A program made the position numbers and the translations under genes. DNA of 8,206 bases. Origin: CAJBVG01 sp044337515. Lineage in GTDB: Bacteria; Bacteroidota; Bacteroidia; Sphingobacteriales; Sphingobacteriaceae. The notes under the pieces were generated by a model. It ran no database searches. It was not told the DNA's origin and worked only from the letters and a program-made list of their open reading frames with translations. The stretch is from assembly GCA_044337515.1 (NCBI GenBank), contig JBIINK010000069.1, positions 1 through 8,206 of the forward strand. The letters run 5' to 3'. Position 1 is the first letter of the stretch. Each line of letters starts with the position of its first letter. Below, in pieces: positions 1 to 5,316 of the stretch.

Positions 1-228
1 AAGGGAATTGAAAACTATCCTCAAAACTCATTATCGATTTTCAATCGTTGGGGAAATAAAGTTTATGAACAATCTCCATATGATAACAGTTGGGGTGGAG
101 GAACTAAAAATGCAAGTGGATTAGTATTGAGTAATGGAACACTTCCAAATGGAACCTATTTCTATGTTTTAGATTTCGGTGTTCCATCAGTAAAACCAGT
201 AACAGGATATATAGTAATTAAGAGATAA
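1..228 (+). CDS. C-terminal end of a T9SS type B (gliding-motility-associated) cargo protein, 5' truncated
   Basis: Frame 1 is open from the first base to a TAA at 226-228, giving 75 residues of a protein that begins before the window. The fragment contains IFNRWGNKVYE, then a Y-x-N-S-W-GG stretch, then LPNGTYFYVLDF, and ends GYIVIKR. This is the hallmark pattern of the gliding motility-associated C-terminal domain (type B sorting domain, CHU_C type), which directs large adhesins and enzymes through the type IX secretion system to the cell surface. The domain looks complete at its C-terminus, but the functional part of the protein lies upstream and cannot be identified. The gene ends 11 nt before a PorP/SprF-family gene, the usual partner for type B cargo, so the two are probably co-transcribed. 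Confidence 0.9.
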   Translation, partial: KGIENYPQNSLSIFNRWGNKVYEQSPYDNSWGGGTKNASGLVLSNGTLPNGTYFYVLDFGVPSVKPVTGYIVIKR

Positions 229-239
229 AAAATATAGAA

Positions 240-1190
240 ATGCAAATAATTAAAAAAGTTGGTTTAGCTACGATAATGTTGCTTTGCTTGTTCAATACTA
301 AACAAGCAATGGCGCAAAGCGAACCTATGTTTAGTCAATATACCTTTAACGAAATATTCATCAATCCTGCTTACGCAGGATCACATGATGCTTTATCCTT
401 TTCTTCTGTATTCAGAAAGCAATGGGTAAATATTGAAGGTGCACCGACCACAAAAACATTTACAGCACATTCATCATTGTTTAAAAGCAAGGTTGGATTA
501 GGTTTAACAGCCTATCAAGATCAAATTGGTGTGTCTTCTCAAACAGGTTATTTCTTGAATTATGCTTTCAGAATTAAACTTAATAAAGGAACACTATCAT
601 TAGGGATGTTGGGTGGTTTTAGTGGCTACCAAGAGCGCTTAACAGATATCAAAACCAACGAATCTGGAGATAATAAGTTTTCATCAAATACACCAATGGT
701 ATTTGCCCCAAACTTTGGTATTGGAACGTATTACTATACTAAGAGATTTTACTTTGGAGTTTCTGTGCCTAGAATGATATCCAATAAATTAATTGTTAAT
801 CAGTATGGTGCAGTTGAACGTGTAGATGGTTCTTTAAACAAAGAGGCATTGCACTATTTTGTAGCAACAGGTTTTATATTTGATCTTAATCCATTAGTGA
901 AACTTCGCCCATCAATGATGATTAAAGCAGTTCAGAATGCTCCAATTGAATATGATGCTAACTTGTCTGCTTTATTATTAAATAGTATATGGCTTGGTGG
1001 AGGCTATCGTTCAGGCGATTCATGGAATTTGCTTACTGCAATTCAAGTCAACAATCAGTTACGTATTGGTTATTCATACGATTATACCATTACAAAGTTG
1101 AAAGATTTTGCTGGAGGTTCACATGAGTTCTCTATGAACTATGTACTTAAGTACAATGCTAAAAAAATTACTTCACCTCGTTATTTTTAA
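240..1190 (+). CDS. PorP/SprF family type IX secretion outer-membrane protein
   Basis: A 316-residue protein with a Sec signal peptide (KK near the N-terminus, hydrophobic core, likely cleavage after AMA at residue 25). Soon after comes the family signature QYTFNEIFINPAYAGS, followed by RKQWVNIEGAP. The remainder alternates short Gly-rich and aromatic strands (GLGLTAYQDQIG, GIGTYYY, RIGYSYDYT), as expected of an outer-membrane beta-barrel of about 14 strands. PorP/SprF proteins bind PorE or related OmpA proteins. In flavobacteria SprF is needed for export of the type B cargo SprB, and paralogues lie next to other type B cargos. Here the gene sits 11 nt after such a cargo and 9 nt before an OmpA-type gene, so it is most likely a cargo-specific paralogue rather than the core PorP. 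That last distinction is inference; the family assignment is firm. Confidence 0.9.
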   Translation: MQIIKKVGLATIMLLCLFNTKQAMAQSEPMFSQYTFNEIFINPAYAGSHDALSFSSVFRKQWVNIEGAPTTKTFTAHSSLFKSKVGLGLTAYQDQIGVSSQTGYFLNYAFRIKLNKGTLSLGMLGGFSGYQERLTDIKTNESGDNKFSSNTPMVFAPNFGIGTYYYTKRFYFGVSVPRMISNKLIVNQYGAVERVDGSLNKEALHYFVATGFIFDLNPLVKLRPSMMIKAVQNAPIEYDANLSALLLNSIWLGGGYRSGDSWNLLTAIQVNNQLRIGYSYDYTITKLKDFAGGSHEFSMNYVLKYNAKKITSPRYF

Positions 1191-1199
1191 TTTATTGTA

Positions 1200-3383
1200 A
1201 TGAAAAAAATTATATCAATATTGTTTTTTGTTTTTTTTACTACTGCAACATTTGCTCAAATACTTTTAGGCATTGCGGAAAATAAGTACAAGAATTTAAA
1301 TTATACAGATGCTATTCCTGTTTATAAATATTATTTAAAAAAGAAAGATAGTACTAATACTGAGGTTATCCGAAAGCTTGCAAATTGTTATCGCTTAACT
1401 AATCAATCTGAATTAGCAGAACCATTATATGGAAAATTAACACAAACGAATCCAGAGTGGAGCGATATTGTTAATTATGCCGAGATGTTAATGATGAATA
1501 AAAAGTATGATGTTGTATTTAGGTATATTAATAGTCCTGAAATAGCTTCAAAAAACGAACCTCGTTTGCAGAAAATTTCGAATTCAATTCAACATTTAAA
1601 TGATTTAGCATCTGCTGATACTGGGAATATACGTATTTCGTTATTGCCATTTAATTCGAAAGAATCAGATTTTTCACCAGCATTTTTTGGTGATGGTATT
1701 ATTTTTTCAAGTACAAGATTGTCTGCTGATTTTGTTCAACGCAATCACACATGGACCGATAAAAATTTTACGAATCTATTTATTAGTAAGGCTAGCGATA
1801 ATTATAAAACTGTACATAAGTTTGCTAAAAAATTGAAGTATAAATATAACTATGGTCCTGCAACTTACAACGACAGATACAGAGTTCTATACTATACCTT
1901 AAACAATCCAAAGAAAAAATCGAAGACTGGTTTTAAAAATCTTAGAATTCTTTCTGCAACTTACAATGTTGAGAAAAACAAATGGGTGAAAACAAATTTA
2001 TTCCCTTTCAATTCTGCAGATTATGCTTGCACACATCCATCAATTAATCCAGAAGGCTCTAAACTTTATTTCAGTTCAGACATGCCAGGTGGATATGGGG
2101 GTATGGATATCTATGTTTGTAATTGGATGGATTCATTATGGTCGCGTCCAATTAACTTAGGCCCGAAAGTAAATACAAATGGAGAAGAATTATTCCCATT
2201 CGTTGATCGAGATACATTATTATTTTTTGCAACTGATGGTAGAGGTGGTTTAGGTGGATTAGATGTTTTTTCTGTTAACATAAAAGACACAACTTCTATT
2301 CCAGAGAATTTAGGTTCCCCTATTAACTCTTATGCTGATGACTTTGGTTTGATTAAATACCCAAACACTGATAAAGGTTTTTTTAGTTCTTCAAGAGGGA
2401 ATACAGGCATTGACGATGATATCTATTCTTATGTTAGATTAAAAGCAAAAGGGAAAACTGTTAATGTATTTGTTCTCGATAATAGTACAGGTCGATTAAT
2501 CGACTCTTCTAATTTAGTTGTCAATTCTGAAGTATTCAAAAATCCACTTAATTATTTCTTAGCAGATGGAAAGATTTTTAATTTTAGTGTAGTACCTGGG
2601 AAGACATTCTTGTTTACCGCTTCAGCAAAAGGATATCAAACGAATTCTACTCAAGCTTTAATGAATAGTATTGATTCTATTTATGTAGTTAAATTAATCA
2701 AGGAAAAAGTGGGTTGTATCGTTCAAGGTACTATCATGGATAAAACTACTGGCGTAAAATTAGATAGTGCACTTGTGGTTATTACCAATACCATGAACAA
2801 TACAGAAGTGTATAAAACATTCACGAATGCTACCGGATTTTATCGATTTACGGGTTTAACGGGTGGTATTACTTTCAAAATTGAAGTCACACGTAAAGGG
2901 TATTTTTCTAAAGAGCAAGGGTTAAGCACACTAGGAAATACTTGTGTAACTACAAAAGAAAGAGAGTATGATTTTCTGAAAGATTTTGCCTTAGAGCCAA
3001 TTATTATTGGTAAAGCCATTAAGATTGAAAATATCTACTTCGATTTAAACAAATATAACATTAGAGCTGACGCAGCAATCGAGTTAAATAAGATCGTAAA
3101 ATTATTAAACGACAACCCCGACATCATTATTGAGTTGAGTTCTCATACGGATGCTCGAGGTTCAGATGCTTCAAACATGACGCTTTCAGACAATCGTGCT
3201 AAATCGTCTGCTGCTTATATTATTTCAAATGGGATAGCACCAGAACGTATTACAGGTAAAGGTTATGGAGAAAGTAAACTAGTTAACAGATGCTTGAATA
3301 ATGTGAAATGTACGGAGAAAGAACATCAACAAAACAGACGTACGGAGTTTCAGGTTATTGGTTTCTTGAGCGATAAAAAGTAA
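1200..3383 (+). CDS. PorE-like TPR / beta-propeller / OmpA-domain protein of the type IX secretion locus
   Basis: A 727-residue protein with a signal peptide (residues 1-19, ending TFA). Domains in order: TPR-like helices at about 22-130 (AENKYKNLNYTDAIPVYKYYL); a PD40/WD40-like beta-propeller at about 145-412, with blades such as IIFSSTRL, LYFSSDMPGGYGGMDIYV, LLFFATDGRGGLGGLDVF and GFFSSSRG; an Ig-like stretch at about 417-500; a carboxypeptidase-regulatory-like fold at about 504-590; and an OmpA C-terminal domain at about 608-725. The OmpA domain has IYFDLNKYNIR, and HTDARGS and NRAKS place the peptidoglycan-binding Asp at 651 and Arg at 666, with the usual 15-residue spacing. This order matches PorE, which links PorP-type barrels to the cell wall. 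The gene starts 9 nt after the PorP/SprF gene, so they form one operon. It may be a locus-specific paralogue of PorE; many such paralogues are annotated only as OmpA family proteins. Confidence 0.85.
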   Translation: MKKIISILFFVFFTTATFAQILLGIAENKYKNLNYTDAIPVYKYYLKKKDSTNTEVIRKLANCYRLTNQSELAEPLYGKLTQTNPEWSDIVNYAEMLMMNKKYDVVFRYINSPEIASKNEPRLQKISNSIQHLNDLASADTGNIRISLLPFNSKESDFSPAFFGDGIIFSSTRLSADFVQRNHTWTDKNFTNLFISKASDNYKTVHKFAKKLKYKYNYGPATYNDRYRVLYYTLNNPKKKSKTGFKNLRILSATYNVEKNKWVKTNLFPFNSADYACTHPSINPEGSKLYFSSDMPGGYGGMDIYVCNWMDSLWSRPINLGPKVNTNGEELFPFVDRDTLLFFATDGRGGLGGLDVFSVNIKDTTSIPENLGSPINSYADDFGLIKYPNTDKGFFSSSRGNTGIDDDIYSYVRLKAKGKTVNVFVLDNSTGRLIDSSNLVVNSEVFKNPLNYFLADGKIFNFSVVPGKTFLFTASAKGYQTNSTQALMNSIDSIYVVKLIKEKVGCIVQGTIMDKTTGVKLDSALVVITNTMNNTEVYKTFTNATGFYRFTGLTGGITFKIEVTRKGYFSKEQGLSTLGNTCVTTKEREYDFLKDFALEPIIIGKAIKIENIYFDLNKYNIRADAAIELNKIVKLLNDNPDIIIELSSHTDARGSDASNMTLSDNRAKSSAAYIISNGIAPERITGKGYGESKLVNRCLNNVKCTEKEHQQNRRTEFQVIGFLSDKK

Positions 3384-3387
3384 ATAG

Positions 3388-3469
3388 GAATATAGAACTG
3401 TAGAAATATAGAGCTGTAGAAATATAGAATTGTAAAAGTATAGAAATGTCGAAGTGTCGAAGTGTCGAA
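3388..3469 (+). repeat. Degenerate 8-bp tandem repeat (about 10 units) merging into a terminator stem
   Basis: Starting 5 nt after the OmpA-gene stop codon the sequence can be cut into consecutive 8-mers: (G)AATATA, GAACTGTA, GAAATATA, GAGCTGTA, GAAATATA, GAATTGTA, AAAGTATA, GAAATGTC, GAAGTGTC, GAAGTGTC. The first units alternate so that the visible period is 16 bp. The last ones drift to GAAGTGTC, and the final unit supplies the left arm of the terminator hairpin. Open frames seen across this stretch on the minus strand are by-products of the repeat, which is low in complexity. Confidence 0.8.
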
Positions 3470-3489
3470 AGGTACTTCGACACTTTTTT
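3460..3489 (+). terminator. Intrinsic terminator of the T9SS operon
   Basis: A perfect 10-bp stem (AAGTGTCGAA at 3460-3469, TTCGACACTT at 3476-3485) with a 6-nt loop, followed by further T residues to 3489 (six Ts in a row from 3484). It lies 77 nt after the OmpA-family stop codon and would end the cargo/PorP/PorE-like transcript. From 3490 to 3531 nothing recognisable is present. Confidence 0.85.
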
Positions 3490-3531
3490 GCAATAATATG
3501 AATAGCAGCACCAGCCGCCCAAATTCCCAAC

Positions 3532-3582
3532 CACTACCCGTCATTCACTACTCATTACCCATTACTCACTACCCACTACTCA
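3532..3582. repeat. Degenerate 7-bp tandem repeat, CAYTACY type
   Basis: The sequence divides into heptamers: CACTACC, CGTCATT (imperfect), CACTACT, CATTACC, CATTACT, CACTACC, CACTACT, then CA. Only pyrimidine transitions at two fixed positions distinguish most units. The period (7) differs from the 8-bp repeat 60 bases earlier. There is no coding evidence. It lies directly beside the outermost copy of the tRNA-derived repeat. Confidence 0.8.
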
Positions 3583-3593
3583 ATATAGCCTTT

Positions 3594-3693
3594 AAACAAA
3601 AATAGCTAATCAACCATAAGGTAAATTAGCTATTAAAATAGGTAGCGGGAACAGGACTCGAACCTATGTCCGCCTTCGGCGGATAAGAGCCCA
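3594..3693 (-). repeat. Outer copy of the tRNA-fMet-derived repeat (100 bp, identical to 4076-4175)
   Basis: These 100 bases match 4076-4175 base for base by eye. Read on the minus strand, the unit carries the GGGCTC stretch, a GC hairpin (TCCGCC-GAA-GGCGGA), the tRNA T-arm and acceptor 3' strand, and the tRNA terminator hairpin. It ends abruptly on both sides. Beyond 3594 the sequence departs into unrelated DNA, and at 3693 it meets the tail of the GIY-YIG gene, 4 nt from that gene's stop codon. Confidence 0.9.
3598..3634 (-). terminator. Duplicated tRNA terminator hairpin, outer copy
   Basis: On the minus strand: AATAGCTAAT, a 14-nt loop that can itself pair ACC with GGT, ATTAGCTATT, then TTT. 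The 10-bp arms are perfect. It is an exact copy of the hairpin just behind tRNA-fMet and lies on the same strand, so it would end any transcript running through the GIY-YIG gene. Confidence 0.75.
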
Positions 3694-4049
3694 TAAATCA
3701 ATGTTTCAATTTCTTTATGAAAGTTCTGCCAATTCCTGTTTTAAGCCACTTCTCATGAGCAATTGCTTCTGATTTGCTCTCAAATTCTTTAGTGTAAATC
3801 AGCTTCCAAGGTCTATACCTGGATGTATAACTCTTTTTGTCTAACTCAAAATGCGACTTGAGTCTTTCTTCTAAATTTGATGTGAATCCAGTATAATGTT
3901 TATTGAATTTTTCAGAAAAGAGTACATATACAACAAACATCCCATTCACAATTAATCACCTGAAATTAAATTAGCTGTCGGTCCGATAGCTTTCCGTTAA
4001 TTATTGGGTGGACTCGAACCTATGTCCGCCTTCGGCGGATAAGAGCCCA
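3654..4049 (-). mobile_element. Putative GIY-YIG cassette bounded by 40-bp tRNA-derived direct repeats
   Basis: Identical 40-bp sequences lie at 3654-3693 and 4010-4049 (starting GGACTCGAACC and ending GAGCCCA on the + strand), separated by 316 bp that hold a GIY-YIG gene and a short leader. In the neighbouring array the same 40-mer recurs every 126 bp, with 86 bp of tRNA-end/terminator sequence between copies. Here those 86 bp are replaced by the 316-bp gene segment. No integrase, transposase or terminal inverted repeats are visible. The call as a mobile element is inference from the repeat arrangement and the nuclease family. The alternative is duplication by unequal recombination around a resident gene. 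Confidence 0.45.
3698..3940 (-). CDS. Small GIY-YIG nuclease family protein (80 aa)
   Basis: A single-domain protein of the URI/YhbQ-like type common in Bacteroidota. The GIY-YIG core is visible as VYV (Tyr5) and YTG (Tyr16), followed by NLEERLKSH (Arg26, His30), an R-Y-R-P-W-K-L-I-Y segment and AIAHEKWLK (Glu63, the metal-binding Glu), ending GIGRTFIKKLKH. All expected catalytic positions are present, and the 80-residue length is normal for stand-alone members, so the gene looks intact. I chose the ATG at 3940 because relatives begin M-x-x-VYVL; a GTG at 3949 in frame would add three residues. No clear promoter of its own was found. It is transcribed in the same direction as tRNA-fMet, behind two copies of the tRNA terminator. 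Its stop codon lies 4 nt from a tRNA-derived repeat. The substrate is unknown; DNA nicking or cleavage is the family activity. Confidence 0.85.
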   Translation of the reverse strand: MFVVYVLFSEKFNKHYTGFTSNLEERLKSHFELDKKSYTSRYRPWKLIYTKEFESKSEAIAHEKWLKTGIGRTFIKKLKH

Positions 4050-4079
4050 ACGCTACTAAATTATTACTAGGCCTCAAAC

Positions 4080-4116
4080 AAAAATAGCTAATCAACCATA
4101 AGGTAAATTAGCTATT
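4080..4116 (-). terminator. Duplicated tRNA terminator hairpin, middle copy
   Basis: Same 10-bp perfect stem and T-run as the hairpin directly behind tRNA-fMet, displaced by 126 bp. It follows the tRNA-like remnant at 4124-4182 at the same distance as the original follows the true tRNA. Confidence 0.75.
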
Positions 4117-4123
4117 AAAATAG

Positions 4124-4182
4124 GTAGCGGGAACAGGACTCGAACCTATGTCCGCCTTCGGCGGATAAGAGCCCAACGCTAC
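4124..4182 (-). pseudogene. tRNA-fMet-derived remnant with hairpin in place of the anticodon arm
   Basis: On the minus strand the remnant starts GTAGCG, continues GGGCTC, then TCCGCC-GAA-GGCGGA, then CATAGGTTCGAGTCC and ends CGCTAC. The T-arm and acceptor 3' strand are identical to the true tRNA. The acceptor 5' strand and the D-arm 5' half are missing, and the CAT anticodon is lost (GGGCTCTTAT instead of GGGCTCATAA). The piece can fold as one long rod: GTAGCG with CGCTAC, GGGCTC with GAGTCC (one G-T pair), and the 6-bp GC hairpin at the tip. It cannot act as a tRNA. Partial copies lie at 3642-3693 and 4010-4056. Confidence 0.7.
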
Positions 4183-4205
4183 TAAATTATTACTAGGCCT
4201 CAAAC

Positions 4206-4242
4206 AAAAATAGCTAATCAACCATAAGGTAAATTAGCTATT
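4206..4242 (-). terminator. Intrinsic terminator of tRNA-fMet
   Basis: It begins 9 nt after the tRNA 3' end on the minus strand. AATAGCTAAT and ATTAGCTATT form a perfect 10-bp stem around a 14-nt loop with an inner ACC/GGT pairing, and T residues follow. Copies occur at 4080-4116 and 3598-3634. Confidence 0.8.
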
Positions 4243-4250
4243 AAAATAGG

Positions 4251-4323
<73 letters not shown>

Positions 4324-4361
4324 CTGTTATCGCAACTAAAAATTGGCCTAAGCCGTTTTTA

Positions 4362-4393
4362 ATTGGATTGCAAAGATATAATTCGTTTCTTTG
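4362..4393 (+). promoter_or_regulatory. Possible era promoter inside the palindrome
   Basis: On the + strand ATTG at 4362-4365 and TTTCTTTG at 4386-4393 are separated by 20 nt, a near match to the Bacteroidota -33/-7 pattern TTTG / TAnnTTTG (A missing in the -7 box). It mirrors the better minus-strand promoter and would start transcription about 15-20 nt before the era ATG. Confidence 0.4.
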
Positions 4394-4401
4394 CAATCCA
4401 A
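4363..4401. repeat. Perfect 13-bp inverted repeat between tRNA-fMet and era
   Basis: TTGGATTGCAAAG (4363-4375) and CTTTGCAATCCAA (4389-4401) are exact reverse complements with a 13-nt AT-rich centre. There is no T-run after it in either direction, so it is not a typical terminator. Each arm contains the TTGG and CTTTG elements of the two opposing promoters. Confidence 0.8.
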
Positions 4402-4402
4402 A
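4371..4402 (-). promoter_or_regulatory. Promoter of tRNA-fMet
   Basis: On the minus strand TTTG (4402-4399) is followed after 20 nt by TATCTTTG (4378-4371), matching the Bacteroidota consensus TTTG / TAnnTTTG. The predicted start would leave a leader of roughly 40-45 nt before the tRNA 5' end, to be removed by RNase P. Confidence 0.65.
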
Positions 4403-4416
4403 TTATTTTCGATATT

Positions 4417-5298
4417 ATGAGTCATAAGGCTGGTTTTGTGTCAATTATAGGTAAGCCGAATGCTGGTAAATCTACTTTATTGAACGCTTTGTTAGGAGAG
4501 AAGCTCTCAATCATCACTCCTAAGGCACAAACGACGCGCCATAGAATCTTAGGTATTTTAAACGAGGAAGACTATCAAGTAGTGTTTTCGGATACACCTG
4601 GTATTATAAAGCCAATGTATGGTTTACACGAATCGATGATGAGTGCTGTATATGGTTCATTAACCGACGCCGATATTGTTTTGTTGGTAACTGATATACA
4701 CGAAAAACACGACGAAGAAGAGGTGATGAAGTCACTAGAGCATTGTTTATCTCCAGTTGTGGTTATTATTAACAAAGTTGACCAAGCCAAGCAAGACGAA
4801 ATTTCTGCTAAAATTGAATATTGGAAAACAGCGTTAAACCCAGTGGCTATTTTTGCAGCCTCTGCTTTACATGATTTTCAAGTAAGTGAGATATTTAAAT
4901 ACATCGTTGATCATTTGCCAGAACATCCAGCATATTACCCCAAAGATGATACTTATACCGATCGTACTGAACGATTTATCGTCTCTGAGATGATTAGGGA
5001 GAAGATTTTGATGTTCTACCAAAAAGAAATTCCGTATAGTACTGAAGTTATTGTTACTTCTTTTCTAGATGAACCTAATATTGTAAAAATTCAAGCTGAA
5101 ATTATTGTTGAGCGTGAATCTCAAAAAGCAATCATCTTAGGTCATCGTGGCGAATCAATTAAGAAGACAGGAACTCAATCCCGTCTCTCTATTGAAGAGT
5201 TTGTTGGCAAAAAAGTATTTCTTGAATTGTTTGTCAAGGTGGTAAGCGATTGGAGAAACAAAAAGAATTATTTAAAAAGGTTTGGTTACGACCAATAG
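4417..5298 (+). CDS. era: GTPase Era (30S ribosome assembly)
   Basis: A 293-residue protein, normal for Era. It binds the 3' end of 16S rRNA and helps mature the small subunit. GTPase motifs: G1 GKPNAGKS at 12-19, switch TPKAQTTRHRI at about 34-44, G3 DTPG at 59-62, G4 NKVD at 119-122 and G5 SAL at 149-151. The C-terminal KH RNA-binding domain shows AEIIVERESQKAIILGHRGESIKK with its GHRG loop at 242-245 and ends in the typical VSDWRNKKNYLKRFGY. The frame is open upstream to an ATG at 4363, but that extension lies in the palindromic promoter region and has no Era homology. MSHKAGFVSIIGKP at 4417 is the usual Era N-terminus. der follows after 18 nt, so the two are probably one operon. Confidence 0.97.
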   Translation: MSHKAGFVSIIGKPNAGKSTLLNALLGEKLSIITPKAQTTRHRILGILNEEDYQVVFSDTPGIIKPMYGLHESMMSAVYGSLTDADIVLLVTDIHEKHDEEEVMKSLEHCLSPVVVIINKVDQAKQDEISAKIEYWKTALNPVAIFAASALHDFQVSEIFKYIVDHLPEHPAYYPKDDTYTDRTERFIVSEMIREKILMFYQKEIPYSTEVIVTSFLDEPNIVKIQAEIIVERESQKAIILGHRGESIKKTGTQSRLSIEEFVGKKVFLELFVKVVSDWRNKKNYLKRFGYDQ

Positions 5299-5316
5299 TA
5301 ACCGCAAAATTAGATT

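Noticed and set aside
3279..3544. Two overlapping minus-strand open frames (3279-3530 and 3350-3544).
   Set aside because: They run through the 8-bp repeat and the end of the OmpA-family gene. Their Phe/Tyr/Leu-rich translations come from the repeat units, and neither has a recognisable domain.
3941..3949. GTG start for the GIY-YIG gene, adding three residues.
   Set aside because: Family members start directly before the first beta strand (M-x-x-VYVL), which fits the ATG at 3940. There is no ribosome-binding signal to favour the GTG.
3973..3991. Hairpin AGCTGTCGG/CCGATAGCT in the leader of the GIY-YIG gene as a riboswitch or operator.
   Set aside because: It is short, with a mismatch and almost no loop, and has no second supporting element. 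It is probably incidental.
3654..4049. attL/attR of a tyrosine-integrase island at the tRNA.
   Set aside because: Only 316 bp lie between the repeats, no integrase is present, and the repeats do not restore an intact tRNA 3' end at the inner junction (sequence changes right after GAGTCC).
4363..4416. An 18-residue N-terminal extension of Era.
   Set aside because: It overlaps the palindromic promoter region, has no Era similarity, and MSHKAGFVSIIGKP is the standard N-terminus.
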